Shown in pieces: positions 25,491 to 33,066 of a stretch of DNA of 64,000 nt. The position numbers and the translations under genes were made by a program. The stretch is from an uncultured Pelagibacteraceae bacterium (GTDB lineage: Bacteria; Pseudomonadota; Alphaproteobacteria; Pelagibacterales; Pelagibacteraceae). The stretch lies in assembly GCA_902541285.1 (NCBI GenBank), contig CACBQD010000009.1, forward strand, positions 1-64,000, read 5' to 3'. The number at the start of each line of letters is the position of its first letter. The first letter of the stretch is position 1. Under the pieces are notes generated by a model, which was not told the DNA's origin, ran no database searches, and was given only the letters and a program-made list of their open reading frames with translations.

Positions 25491-26895
25491 TCAAGTTCTC
25501 CTTATCAAATGTAATTTGTGTTTTTTCAGTTTTTTTCCATTCCTCTCTAGATAAATTTCTTGATGTTTCTTCTAAATTTGGGACTAATTTTTTTATAGTA
25601 ATTTTATTATTTTTAAATTCATCATCCCCACAAAGAATTACAGCTGGAGAACTTCTTTTATCTGCATATTTTAATTGAGATTTCAATCCTGAGTCTCCTA
25701 GATAAACTTCAGATCTTATATTTTGATCTCTCAGTTGTGATAACAATTTATAATAATTAGAGAGATATTTTTCATCTAAAACACATATTATTATTGGTGA
25801 ATTATTTTTTACATCAATTTTATTTAACTGAACTAATGCATATAACAGACGATCAAGGCCTATGGATACACCTGTTGCAGATAGGTCTACTTTTTTAAAC
25901 CGTGAAACTAAAGAATTATATCTTCCACCTCCACCAACTGAGCCAAACTCTACCTCTTGGTTTTTTTGATTTTTGACTTTAAATGTTAAATTTGCCTCAA
26001 ATATTGGGCCATCATAATATTCAAGTCCTCTTATAACTTCAGGAGAAAAAATTATTTGTTCAAAATTAGATGAGTAATTTAATCCATCTAATACTTGATT
26101 TAATTCATCAACTCCTTCTTCAACTAATTTGTTTGGTATAGCTGACTTAATTTCATCTAGAGATTTCATATTTATAAAACTAACTATTTCTTCAGCTTGA
26201 TTATCTGAGAGTTTTGCTCCAAGAGTTTTATCACCAGATTTGTCTTCACGTCCCGTAGTAAGTAATTGTTTAACACCATCAGTTCCGACTCTATCAAGTT
26301 TATCAATGGCTCTTAAAACAGTAAGTTGTTGTTTGCTTTCTGAAATTTTTAAATTTTCAGTAAGTCCCTGGATTAATTTCCTATTACTCAACTTAATTTG
26401 ATATTGATTTTTTTCTAAGCCACAAATGTACAATGTATCTGCTAAAAGATTACACATCTCAGCATCTGCTAAAGGATTATCAGATCCAACAATATCACAA
26501 TCGGCTTGGGTAAACTCTCTAAATCTCCCAGGTCCAGGTTTCTCATTTCGCCATACATTACCGATTTGATACCTTTTAAAAGGATTTGAGATATTTAAAT
26601 AATTTTGTGACACGTATCTTGCTAATGGAGCAGTTAAATCATAACGTAATGATATCCAACTATCGTTTTCCTCTTGAAAACCAAATACACCAGAACTTGG
26701 CCTATCTTCATCTGGTAAAAATTTTCCTATATTTTCTGATATTTCAAAACTTGGAGTTTCTAACTTAGAAAAACCAAACTTTAAAAAATTTTCTTCAATC
26801 TTAGCAATTAAATTTTCTTTTAATGCTAATTCTTTACCGTATCTATCAACAAAACCCGAAGGGTTATTGGCTGACAATTTTTTTTCTTTATTCAT
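25465..26895 (-). CDS. hisS: Histidyl-tRNA synthetase
   Basis: Class II synthetase charging tRNA-His. Motifs are SLRYDLTAPLARYV (motif 2 region), RYQIGNVWRNEKPGPGRFRE, and the histidine signatures GLEYYDGPIFEA and GGGGRYN; an anticodon-binding domain ends the protein. The frame is open 22 codons further upstream, but that part reads through the tRNA-His gene. I therefore place the start at the ATG at 26895, giving MNKEKKLSANNPSGF and 476 aa. Only 4 nt separate it from the tRNA 3' CCA, so there is no room for a normal leader or a Shine-Dalgarno outside the tRNA. Confidence 0.94.
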   Translation of the reverse strand: MNKEKKLSANNPSGFVDRYGKELALKENLIAKIEENFLKFGFSKLETPSFEISENIGKFLPDEDRPSSGVFGFQEENDSWISLRYDLTAPLARYVSQNYLNISNPFKRYQIGNVWRNEKPGPGRFREFTQADCDIVGSDNPLADAEMCNLLADTLYICGLEKNQYQIKLSNRKLIQGLTENLKISESKQQLTVLRAIDKLDRVGTDGVKQLLTTGREDKSGDKTLGAKLSDNQAEEIVSFINMKSLDEIKSAIPNKLVEEGVDELNQVLDGLNYSSNFEQIIFSPEVIRGLEYYDGPIFEANLTFKVKNQKNQEVEFGSVGGGGRYNSLVSRFKKVDLSATGVSIGLDRLLYALVQLNKIDVKNNSPIIICVLDEKYLSNYYKLLSQLRDQNIRSEVYLGDSGLKSQLKYADKRSSPAVILCGDDEFKNNKITIKKLVPNLEETSRNLSREEWKKTEKTQITFDKENLIDEIKKFI

Positions 26896-26899
26896 TTTT

Positions 26900-26976
26900 T
26901 GGTACACGGGGACAGATTCGAACTGTCGACCTTCGGTTCCACAAACCGCTGCTCTAACCAACTGAGCTACCCGTGC
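26900..26976 (-). tRNA. tRNA-His (GUG)
   Basis: Full cloverleaf on the minus strand: acceptor GCACGGG pairing with CCCGTGT (last pair G-U), D arm GCTC...GAGC, anticodon stem GCGGT/ACCGA-type with loop TTGTGGA (anticodon GTG), a TTCGAAT T loop, A73 and an encoded CCA (26900-26902). The base before G1 is A, so the universal G-1 is not encoded and there is no C73. This is the state reported for many alphaproteobacteria. It directly precedes hisS by 4 nt and probably shares its transcript. Confidence 0.96.
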
Positions 26977-27220
26977 TCATTCTAGTGTTTTATACTAAAT
27001 GTGGATAAAATTAAATTTATAAATAATTAAATAGCTAGCGTGCAGCCAGCATGAAAAAGATGTCTGTGAGTTTTTCTGTTTAATATCACGTTTTTATTCA
27101 TTGCTGTGGTAGTAGCATTTTTTTTCTTAAATGCAAGCAAGAAAAGATTTTGTACAGGAATAGTAATGTTTTTTAACATACCCTATTCCTATACAAATAT
27201 TTTTGATGAATTAAATTTTA
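26977..27220. other. Longest gene-free stretch (244 nt) between tRNA-His and cspA
   Basis: It must hold the tRNA-His/hisS promoter (minus strand, near 26977-27030) and the cspA 3' end. A near-palindrome at 27034-27050 (GCTAGC...GCCAGC, 6-bp stem with one G-U pair) stands out by its GC content. A long hairpin at 27149-27197 is listed separately. A plus-strand frame of 60 codons that runs into cspA has no support. The part 27051-27148 is unexplained; no known RNA family was recognised. Confidence 0.5.
27149..27197 (-). terminator. Hairpin downstream of cspA, probable terminator
   Basis: Long inverted repeat 23 nt after the cspA stop. The arms TTTGTAcAGGAATAG and CTATTCCTaTACAAA pair with one mismatch, and an inner TGTT/AACA pair flanks a T4 loop. 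On the minus strand it is followed by AATCTTTTC, a broken U tract. It may end cspA transcription or shield the 3' end of the cspA mRNA. It is the strongest hairpin I noticed in the window. Confidence 0.55.
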
Positions 27221-27433
27221 TTAACCTAATTTTTTCAAATTTACAGCGCTTGGACCTTTTTCGCCATCTTGGATTTCGAATTCTATAGCGTCGTTTTCAT
27301 TCAAAAATCTAAGCCCAGCTTCTCTAACTGCGCTCGCGTGAACGAAACAATCTTTCTCTCCGTCTTCTCTTTCAATAAAACCGTAGCCCTTCTTACCGTT
27401 GAACCACTTTACTTTGCCTTTTAATGTACTCAT
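27221..27433 (-). CDS. cspA: Cold-shock / RNA chaperone protein
   Basis: A 70-aa single cold-shock domain. It carries RNP1 (KGYGFIE, about 15-21) and RNP2 (DCFVHAS, about 28-34), with the [12 protein letters not shown] opening, and binds single-stranded RNA and DNA. Alphaproteobacteria carry several paralogues, so the symbol is generic. It lies downstream of infA and tRNA-Phe with a 114-nt gap. A TATAAT at 27457-27462 on the minus strand could give it a short-leader promoter of its own. Confidence 0.94.
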   Translation of the reverse strand: MSTLKGKVKWFNGKKGYGFIEREDGEKDCFVHASAVREAGLRFLNENDAIEFEIQDGEKGPSAVNLKKLG

Positions 27434-27456
27434 ACTTTAGTTACTCTTTCTTTGTT

Positions 27457-27462
27457 ATTATA
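27457..27462 (-). promoter_or_regulatory. Candidate -10 element of cspA
   Basis: TATAAT on the minus strand, 23 nt upstream of the cspA ATG, within AATTATATAATAAC. No good -35 is found 16-18 nt upstream, so this is only a partial promoter call. If real, the leader would be under 20 nt, unlike the long thermosensing leader of E. coli cspA. Confidence 0.3.
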
Positions 27463-27547
27463 TAATTAGCTATAAATAGCTGCTGGATAGGTATTAGATT
27501 TTAATTTTGAATGCAAGCATAATGATGGATATTAATATCACATGGTG

Positions 27548-27623
27548 TGGTGGCTTCGGCGGGACTCGAACCAGCGACACAAGCCTTTTCAGGGCTCTGC
27601 TCTACCAACTGAGCTACGAAGCC
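27548..27623 (-). tRNA. tRNA-Phe (GAA)
   Basis: Minus-strand cloverleaf: acceptor GGCTTCG/CGAAGCC, D arm GCTC...GAGC, anticodon stem GAGCC/GGCTT with loop CTGAAAA (anticodon GAA), T loop TTCGAGT, A73 and encoded CCA. In the T stem GCTGG faces CCCGC, which leaves a U-C mismatch at 51-63. It starts 3 nt after the infA stop, so it is almost certainly cut out of the infA mRNA. Confidence 0.95.
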
Positions 27624-27626
27624 ATA

Positions 27627-27842
27627 TTAGGATCTAAAAATTATACGACCTTTTGATAGGTCGTATGGAGAAACCTCCAATTTTACTCTATCACCTTGTA
27701 AAACACGAATACGATTTTTTCTTAGTTTTCCTGCTGTGTGAGCTGTAACGTTATGACCATTGTCTAGTTTAACTCTAAACATAGCATTAGGAAGAAGATC
27801 TGTTACTACACCTTCAAACTCCAACGTATCCTGTTTACTCAA
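27627..27842 (-). CDS. infA: Translation initiation factor IF-1
   Basis: OB-fold factor binding the ribosomal A site during initiation. The 71-aa protein matches IF-1 end to end ([46 protein letters not shown]). It is between hisD (4 nt upstream) and tRNA-Phe (3 nt downstream). In many alphaproteobacteria one or two small genes (UPF0262 and a phosphatase) separate hisD from infA; here they are missing from this site. Confidence 0.97.
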   Translation of the reverse strand: MSKQDTLEFEGVVTDLLPNAMFRVKLDNGHNVTAHTAGKLRKNRIRVLQGDRVKLEVSPYDLSKGRIIFRS

Positions 27843-27846
27843 ATTA

Positions 27847-29115
27847 TTATCTCCTCATTCTAGATTTAATACTTTGAGCATGATTGTCTAATTCTTCATA
27901 CTCAGCGAGATGTGTAGCGGATTCTCCTAATTTCTCAATACCTTTTTTTGTAAGTGTTATATGGCTAATTTTTTTATAAAATTCACTAAGATTTAGTCCA
28001 GATGAAAATTTCGCTGATCCTAAAGTTGGCAATACATGGTTTGAACCAACATTATAATCTGAGACTGCCATTGGAGAATACTTTCCAATCATAATACTTC
28101 CTGCATTATGAATTTGATTTAAATATTTTTTATAATTAGCTACATTAATCTCTAAGTGTTCTGGAGCAACTTCATTAATTGCTTCTATTATTTGCTTATC
28201 ACTTTGGGCTAACACAATTAATCCATTACTTTTTAAACTTTTCAAAACAACTCTTTTTCTATGAACTTTTTTTATACTTTCTTTTATTTCTTCATTAAAT
28301 TTATTTACTAATTTTTTATCTTTTGTAATTAAAATGCACTGAGAGTTTACATCATGTTCTGCTTGTCCAATCATAGATGTTATAACTTGATTTAGATCAG
28401 TTTTACCATCTGCTAAAACACAAATTTCACTGGGTCCAGCAACCATTCCTTCAGTCCCAACATCACCAAAGACTTCGCGCTTGCTTCTTGCAACATAAAT
28501 ATTTCCAGGCCCAACAATTTTATTCACTTTCTGAATATATGCTAAACTTGCAATAGCTTGGGCACCACCCATTGAGTAAATTTCCTTAATTCCAATTTTT
28601 TTTGCTGCATAAAGAACAGCAGGATTTAGTTTTCCATTAAGTTTTGGATTGGCCAAAACAATTCTTTTTACACCAGAAATTTTTGCGGGCACTGCATTCA
28701 TTAATAATGTGGATGGTAAATTAGCTGGTACATAAATGCCTACAGACTGTAGTGGCACATGCTTATATTCAAGTTTATTTTTAAAATTATCTACATATTT
28801 AATATTTTTTGGTTTTTGTAGTGAATGAAACTTAAAAATTCTATTAAAGGCTAAATCGATACTTTTTTTGATCTTAGGTTCTAATGTATTAATTGCTTTG
28901 TTTACTTTATCTTTTGAAGGAACTATCTCTGTATTTCTACTAAATTTTTTCTCATACTTTAAAAGTGCTTTTCTTCCATTAATTTTGATGTCTTTTAAAA
29001 TTTTTGGGACTATCGACGTGTCTACTGATTTTCCTGATCTCCTTTTATCCAAAAAAGATACTAATTCTCTTTTATAATTTTTTTTCTTACAATTGATTAC
29101 TTTTATCATTTTCAA
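27847..29115 (-). CDS. hisD: Histidinol dehydrogenase
   Basis: Zn enzyme that oxidises L-histidinol to histidine in two NAD steps. The 422-aa protein has [17 protein letters not shown], the [11 protein letters not shown] motif and the metal-site [10 protein letters not shown] stretch, with VAPEHLEI further on. The start codon is uncertain: an ATG at 29115 and another 6 nt later are both possible. The listed start overlaps the DUF2948 gene by 29 nt. Other his genes in the window (hisG, hisZ) are in a separate operon 3.4 kb away. Confidence 0.95.
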   Translation of the reverse strand: MKMIKVINCKKKNYKRELVSFLDKRRSGKSVDTSIVPKILKDIKINGRKALLKYEKKFSRNTEIVPSKDKVNKAINTLEPKIKKSIDLAFNRIFKFHSLQKPKNIKYVDNFKNKLEYKHVPLQSVGIYVPANLPSTLLMNAVPAKISGVKRIVLANPKLNGKLNPAVLYAAKKIGIKEIYSMGGAQAIASLAYIQKVNKIVGPGNIYVARSKREVFGDVGTEGMVAGPSEICVLADGKTDLNQVITSMIGQAEHDVNSQCILITKDKKLVNKFNEEIKESIKKVHRKRVVLKSLKSNGLIVLAQSDKQIIEAINEVAPEHLEINVANYKKYLNQIHNAGSIMIGKYSPMAVSDYNVGSNHVLPTLGSAKFSSGLNLSEFYKKISHITLTKKGIEKLGESATHLAEYEELDNHAQSIKSRMRR

Positions 29116-29494
29116 TTTTTTGATCCTCTAATGTTACATCAATAACTTCTGTGGACAGAGTTATAATTCCGTTTTTTGAAAATAACAGAACTATTTCAAA
29201 ATTTTCTTTTTTTTTAAAAATATCAATTGCAAATAATTCTAAAGTTAAATCTGCATTGGACTGATTAATGTTTTTAGACTTGGAACTTTCAATAAATTCA
29301 AATTTTATAACACTATTAATAGGTTTGTTACTATCTGTCTCCTTATCTATTCTTAAAATAGAAAGTAAAAAAATTTTTGTAGATGGTAAATATTTTATAT
29401 CAGAAATTTTGACTTTAGACTCTGCGCATATTGCTGATATAATTTGTAAGTCATCTGGTGATTGAGCGATTACTTTCTTTAAAAAATTATTCAC
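29087..29494 (-). CDS. DUF2948 family protein
   Basis: A 135-aa protein of unknown function. The N-terminal half (SPDDLQIISAICAESKVKIS, then DIKYLPSTKIFLLSILRID) resembles the alphaproteobacterial DUF2948 family, and the C-terminal half has the LELFAIDIF and VTLEDQ segments expected there. The place between murA and hisD is the typical one for this family. No signal peptide, membrane helix or catalytic motif is seen. It abuts the murA stop with a 1-nt overlap. Confidence 0.82.
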   Translation of the reverse strand: MNNFLKKVIAQSPDDLQIISAICAESKVKISDIKYLPSTKIFLLSILRIDKETDSNKPINSVIKFEFIESSKSKNINQSNADLTLELFAIDIFKKKENFEIVLLFSKNGIITLSTEVIDVTLEDQKIENDKSNQL

Positions 29495-30756
29495 TAAGAT
29501 ATTCTTTTTATTTTTACTCCAATTTTTTTTAATTTATTTTCGATTTTTTCATAACCTCTATCTAAATGATATACTCTATTTATAATAGATGTTCCTCTTG
29601 AAATAAAAGCTGCTAAAACCAAAGCTACTGATGCCCTTAAATCACTAGACATTAACTCAGCTCCCTCTAGATTATTAATTCCTTCAATAATTGCCTTGTT
29701 ACCTTTAATATTTATTTTTGCACCTAATCTTTTTAATTCTGGAACATGCATAAATCTGTTTTCAAATATATTTTCTTCAATTGTACTTTTCCCATTTGCT
29801 CTTGTTAATAATACCATAATTTGAGCTTGCAAATCGGTGGGGAAGTTTGGATATTCCCCAGTTTTTAAAAAATCCAAACTTCTAATTTTTTTTGGTCCTT
29901 TAATTTGAATTGTATTTTTTGTAGTTTTAATCTTCGCGCCAATTTTTTTAAGTAAATTTATCTCTGTATTTATAATTTTTGGCTCGAAGTTTTTAATTTT
30001 TAAGTTTCCACCATTCAAACATGCAGCAACACAAAAAGTTCCTGCTTCAATTCTATCGTTCATGATTGAGTAAGTTATGCTTTTTAATGTTTTAACACCC
30101 TCTATTTTTAAAGTTCTTTTACCAATCCATTTGATCTTGGCGCCGGCTGTTTTAAGAAAATTTGTCAGATCTTTGATCTCAGGCTCTATAGCACAATTCT
30201 TTATTGTTGTGGTTCCTTTTGCAAGACAAGCAGCAAGAATTGAATTTTCGGTAGCTCCAACAGATATTTTTGAAAATCTTATTTCTGAACCAACTAATCC
30301 TTCGTTAGCTTTGGCATTAACATATCCTTTTTCAATTTGTATTTTAACACCTAACTTTGATATAGCTTTTAAATGTATATCTATTGGTCTTACTCCTATA
30401 CTGCAACCACCCGGGCTACTTACTTTTGCTTTTTTATGTTTTGCCAACAAAGGACCAAGGACTAAAATTCCTGCTCTCATTGTTTTAACTAGAGAATAAG
30501 GTGCATAAAAATTATTTTTTTTTCCTTTTGAGATTGTCGCGATTTTTTTATTGTCTTTAAATCTAATTTTTCTTCCTAGTGATTTTAGCAAATTAAGCAT
30601 TGTATCTATATCTTTAACTCGTGGAAGATTTTTAATTGTTACGTTTTTATCAAAAAGTAAAGTTGCAGCGAGTATTGGTAGAGCAGCATTTTTGCTTCCA
30701 GAAATTGATACCTCTCCTCTAATCTTGGAGGGACCATTTATTTTAAATTTATCCAT
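29494..30756 (-). CDS. murA: UDP-N-acetylglucosamine 1-carboxyvinyltransferase
   Basis: First committed step of peptidoglycan synthesis, transferring enolpyruvate from PEP to UDP-GlcNAc. The 420-aa protein shares its fold with AroA. It has GSKNAALPILAATLLF (PEP/substrate lysine), the catalytic cysteine loop SSPGGCSIGVRPID (about 112-125; Cys retained) and a typical C-terminal HLDRGYE. It starts 1 nt after the dcd stop. Confidence 0.96.
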   Translation of the reverse strand: MDKFKINGPSKIRGEVSISGSKNAALPILAATLLFDKNVTIKNLPRVKDIDTMLNLLKSLGRKIRFKDNKKIATISKGKKNNFYAPYSLVKTMRAGILVLGPLLAKHKKAKVSSPGGCSIGVRPIDIHLKAISKLGVKIQIEKGYVNAKANEGLVGSEIRFSKISVGATENSILAACLAKGTTTIKNCAIEPEIKDLTNFLKTAGAKIKWIGKRTLKIEGVKTLKSITYSIMNDRIEAGTFCVAACLNGGNLKIKNFEPKIINTEINLLKKIGAKIKTTKNTIQIKGPKKIRSLDFLKTGEYPNFPTDLQAQIMVLLTRANGKSTIEENIFENRFMHVPELKRLGAKINIKGNKAIIEGINNLEGAELMSSDLRASVALVLAAFISRGTSIINRVYHLDRGYEKIENKLKKIGVKIKRIS

Positions 30757-30757
30757 T

Positions 30758-31312
30758 TTAAATTTTGGGAAGCGTTACCCCTTTTTGACCCATATATTTT
30801 CCATTTCTGTCAGCGTATGAGACATCGGGTTTCTCATTCCCCTTTAAGAAAATAAATTGAGCTACACCCTCATTTGCATATATTTTGGCTGGTAAAGGAG
30901 TTGTATTAGAAAATTCGAGCGTCACATGGCCTTCCCATCCTGGTTCCAGAGGTGTTACATTAACAATTATTCCACATCTGGCATAGGTGGACTTACCTAA
31001 ACAAATAACTAAGACATCGCTTGGGATTTTAAAATATTCGACTGTTCTTGCTAAAACAAAAGAATTTGGTGGAATGATACATTCATCTGATTCTTTTGTT
31101 ACAAAATTTGATGATTTAAAATTTTTTGGATCTACAATTTCGGAGTTAACATTGGTAAATATTTTAAATTCATTAGATACTCTTGCATCATACCCATATG
31201 AGGAAACGCCAAAGGAAATTTTTCCTTCTCTTATTTGTTTATCTTCAAATGGTGAAATCATTGCGTGTTCTTTCGCCATTTTAATTATCCACTTATCTGA
31301 TTGTACTGACAT
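30758..31312 (-). CDS. dcd: dCTP deaminase
   Basis: Deaminates dCTP to dUTP for thymidylate supply. The 184-aa protein has [10 protein letters not shown] near the N-terminus, [20 protein letters not shown] with the catalytic Arg and Glu (about 110-130), and a C-terminal [10 protein letters not shown] trimer with the dUTPase fold is expected. The upstream 33-aa gene's stop is directly adjacent to its start codon, so coupling is very tight. Confidence 0.95.
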   Translation of the reverse strand: MSVQSDKWIIKMAKEHAMISPFEDKQIREGKISFGVSSYGYDARVSNEFKIFTNVNSEIVDPKNFKSSNFVTKESDECIIPPNSFVLARTVEYFKIPSDVLVICLGKSTYARCGIIVNVTPLEPGWEGHVTLEFSNTTPLPAKIYANEGVAQFIFLKGNEKPDVSYADRNGKYMGQKGVTLPKI

Positions 31313-31414
31313 TTATTTATTTTTTTTATTTTTTCTTTGAAAAATTTTTCTTTTTCTTAAGTTTTTTCGCAAAGCTTCTTCGAGTTTAGCTTTTTTATCC
31401 TTCTTGCTGTTCAT
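31313..31414 (-). CDS. Small basic protein, 33 aa, in the dcd-murA operon
   Basis: Short frame running from ATG 31414 to TAA at 31313. It fills exactly the space between the 65-aa gene (5 nt upstream) and dcd (0 nt). The protein is mostly Lys and Arg, with a core EEALRKNLRKRKIFQRK. Tiny proteins with an LRxNLxRRK pattern occur near murA in other alphaproteobacteria, as far as I recall. Function unknown; nucleic acid or ribosome binding is only a guess from charge. Confidence 0.6.
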   Translation of the reverse strand: MNSKKDKKAKLEEALRKNLRKRKIFQRKNKKNK

Positions 31415-31419
31415 CTTAG

Positions 31420-31617
31420 TTACTTTTTGTCTGGATTAGTAAGGTGATCCAATGTTATTACTTGATCGATTGGTATTGTTTTATCCTCTGGTCTTTTGGG
31501 GTCACCTTGTTTGGCTATTTTTTTGGCTCTTTTTTCTGCAAGCTTTTTTTCTCTTTTAGCCTGCTTCTCCATAGCCTTAGCTCCTCTTGTCGATTTATAA
31601 TCGTAGTGAATTCCCAT
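31420..31617 (-). CDS. Small charged protein, 65 aa, first gene of the dcd-murA operon
   Basis: Not recognised. Residues 1-12 (MGIHYDYKSTRG) are followed by a strongly charged helix (about 16-38, MEKQAKREKKLAEKRAKKI). A conserved-looking tail follows with IPIDQVITLDHLTNP. There is no membrane helix or Cys. It heads the minus-strand unit 65-aa, 33-aa, dcd, murA, DUF2948, hisD, infA, tRNA-Phe, and is divergent from tRNA-Thr across 95 nt. Confidence 0.7.
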   Translation of the reverse strand: MGIHYDYKSTRGAKAMEKQAKREKKLAEKRAKKIAKQGDPKRPEDKTIPIDQVITLDHLTNPDKK

Positions 31618-31712
31618 ATCATTTACCTAATTTAGATATACCCGATTTTCGAAAAAAATTAAGGCATTTATTTGAAAAAAACAATTTTATACACTATTTG
31701 TATTTAAATAAT

Positions 31713-31786
31713 GCCCTCATAGTTAAATGGTATAACACATCCATGGTAAGGATGAATTTCCAGTTCAATTCTGGGTGAGGGCACCA
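31713..31786 (+). tRNA. tRNA-Thr (GGU)
   Basis: Plus-strand cloverleaf: acceptor GCCCTCA/TGAGGGC, D arm GTTA...TAAC, anticodon stem CATCC/GGATG with loop ATGGTAA (anticodon GGT), T stem TCCAG/CTGGG with loop TTCAATT, A73 and an encoded CCA. The 3' end is 1 nt from the stop of the convergent TVP38-like gene, so no terminator fits between them. The D stem is A-T rich. Confidence 0.95.
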
Positions 31787-31787
31787 T

Positions 31788-32504
31788 CTATCTGTAGAAT
31801 TTTTTTCTAATTATAAATCCAATTAAAACTAGGATTATCATACCAATTAATGGAAAATAAATATCTGGAGTTAAAATTATATCAAGCATATTTGGAAGTG
31901 CTTGATTGTTTTCAATTACTTTGTTTAGTCCTGCACCAAGTGAAGCTCCAACAAATAACTGAGGTGTCATTCCGATCACAGATCCGAAAAAGAAATTCTT
32001 AACCTTAACATTAAATAATGTTGGCAAAATGTTTGAAATAAAAAAAGGTATACCGCCAACAAATCTATATATTAAAAAAAAAATAAATTCGTTTTTTTTA
32101 AATTTTTCGGTAAGATTAGAAAATTTTGATGAAAATTTTTTTTTAATTAAATCTTTAAAAAAATAATTTGCACAAATATATAGAAGTGTTGCCCCGATAG
32201 ATAAACCAAATACTATAAGAATTGTTCCTATCCATTTTCCAAATACAAATCCTCCAACTAAAAAAACTGGCGAACCAAATCCTAAGAGCATAACCCAAAT
32301 AATCACTCCAATAAAAAATAATATGCTAGCAATTATTAAATTAGAATTTTTGATATCATTTAGTTTCTCTCTATTATTTTTTATAAGTTCAAAACTTGAA
32401 AAGTCATCAAATGAGAAATGGCTAAAAAAAAGCAACAAAAAGCCAGTAACTATTGAAAGATATATAATACCGAGAATAATTTTTAATTTATTTTCATTTT
32501 CCAT
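31788..32504 (-). CDS. TVP38/TMEM64 (DedA superfamily) membrane protein
   Basis: A 238-aa inner-membrane protein with about six hydrophobic segments (9-29, 57-74, 78-110, 139-160, 168-190, 213-232). The central VTT/SNARE-assoc domain shows GSPVFLVGGFVFGKWIGT and FRFVGGIPFF-like stretches (RFVGGIPFFISNILP), as in the family. Members are thought to move or scramble lipids; substrate unknown. Single gene, divergent from rpmH with 84 nt between. Confidence 0.85.
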   Translation of the reverse strand: MENENKLKIILGIIYLSIVTGFLLLFFSHFSFDDFSSFELIKNNREKLNDIKNSNLIIASILFFIGVIIWVMLLGFGSPVFLVGGFVFGKWIGTILIVFGLSIGATLLYICANYFFKDLIKKKFSSKFSNLTEKFKKNEFIFFLIYRFVGGIPFFISNILPTLFNVKVKNFFFGSVIGMTPQLFVGASLGAGLNKVIENNQALPNMLDIILTPDIYFPLIGMIILVLIGFIIRKKFYR

Positions 32505-32525
32505 TTTGATCTAATTTATTAAAAA

Positions 32526-32555
32526 TTGCTGTACTTATATACATTAAATTGTATA
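32526..32555 (+). promoter_or_regulatory. Candidate promoter of the rpmH-rnpA-yidC operon
   Basis: TTGCTG at 32526-32531 and TGTATA at 32550-32555 with an 18-nt spacer, in the 84-nt gap before rpmH. An alternative -10 is TATAAC at 32552-32557. The predicted leader would be about 27-30 nt. Both hexamers are imperfect. Confidence 0.35.
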
Positions 32556-32588
32556 ACTACCGAAATTTAACAAAAAAGAAGCCTTAAT

Positions 32589-32723
32589 ATGAAACGTACA
32601 TATCAACCTAGTACAAAAGTGAGAAAAAGAAGGCATGGTTTTAGGTCTAAGATGAAGACTAAAGGTGGAAGAAAACTAATTAAAAGAAGAAGAAGTAAGG
32701 GTAGAAAAAAACTCACTGTTTAA
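32589..32723 (+). CDS. rpmH: 50S ribosomal protein L34
   Basis: A 44-aa basic ribosomal protein matching L34 over its full length. It opens with [20 protein letters not shown] and continues with the R-rich [15 protein letters not shown]; the last residue before the stop is Val. Stop and rnpA start share an A (TAATG). rpmH-rnpA-yidD-yidC is the classical bacterial order, here continued by lysine and arginine genes. Confidence 0.97.
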   Translation: MKRTYQPSTKVRKRRHGFRSKMKTKGGRKLIKRRRSKGRKKLTV

Positions 32724-33064
32724 TGCAGGTCAAATTAAAAAGTTTATCCAAAAATGAGGATTTTAAATTTATTTTAAATGGTAAAAAAATTTCAAATAAA
32801 TACTCAACAATTTTTTACAGGAGATTGGAAAACAAAAGTAATAGATATTTTAATATAAGTCTTATTACAAAAAAAAAGATTGGTACAGCTGTTATAAGAA
32901 ATAAAATTAAAAGAAGATTAAGAAATATGATGAATGAGGCTCTAAAAAAAATTAAAATTAATCTTAACTATAGTTATTTATTAATTGCTAGAAAATCTGT
33001 TTTAGAAGATGAGTATAATTTTATCAAAATAAAACTTTTTTGTGAGTTAAAAAAAATTAGATAG
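32723..33064 (+). CDS. rnpA: Ribonuclease P protein component
   Basis: Protein subunit of RNase P, which matures tRNA 5' ends. The 113-aa protein has the RNR signature in AVIRNKIKRRLRNMMNEA (about 54-71), with FNISLITKKKIGTAV just before it. It overlaps the rpmH stop by 1 nt. RNase P is needed to release the tRNAs embedded in mRNAs elsewhere in this window. Confidence 0.93.
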   Translation: MQVKLKSLSKNEDFKFILNGKKISNKYSTIFYRRLENKSNRYFNISLITKKKIGTAVIRNKIKRRLRNMMNEALKKIKINLNYSYLLIARKSVLEDEYNFIKIKLFCELKKIR

Positions 33065-33066
33065 TT

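Noticed and set aside
26896-26961. N-terminal extension of the hisS frame by 22 codons
   Set aside because: These codons read straight through the tRNA-His gene and have no synthetase similarity. The ATG at 26895 begins the conserved N-terminus.
27106-27288. Plus-strand frame of 60 codons upstream of and into cspA
   Set aside because: It overlaps cspA in antisense, spans the hairpin, and has no recognisable protein features.
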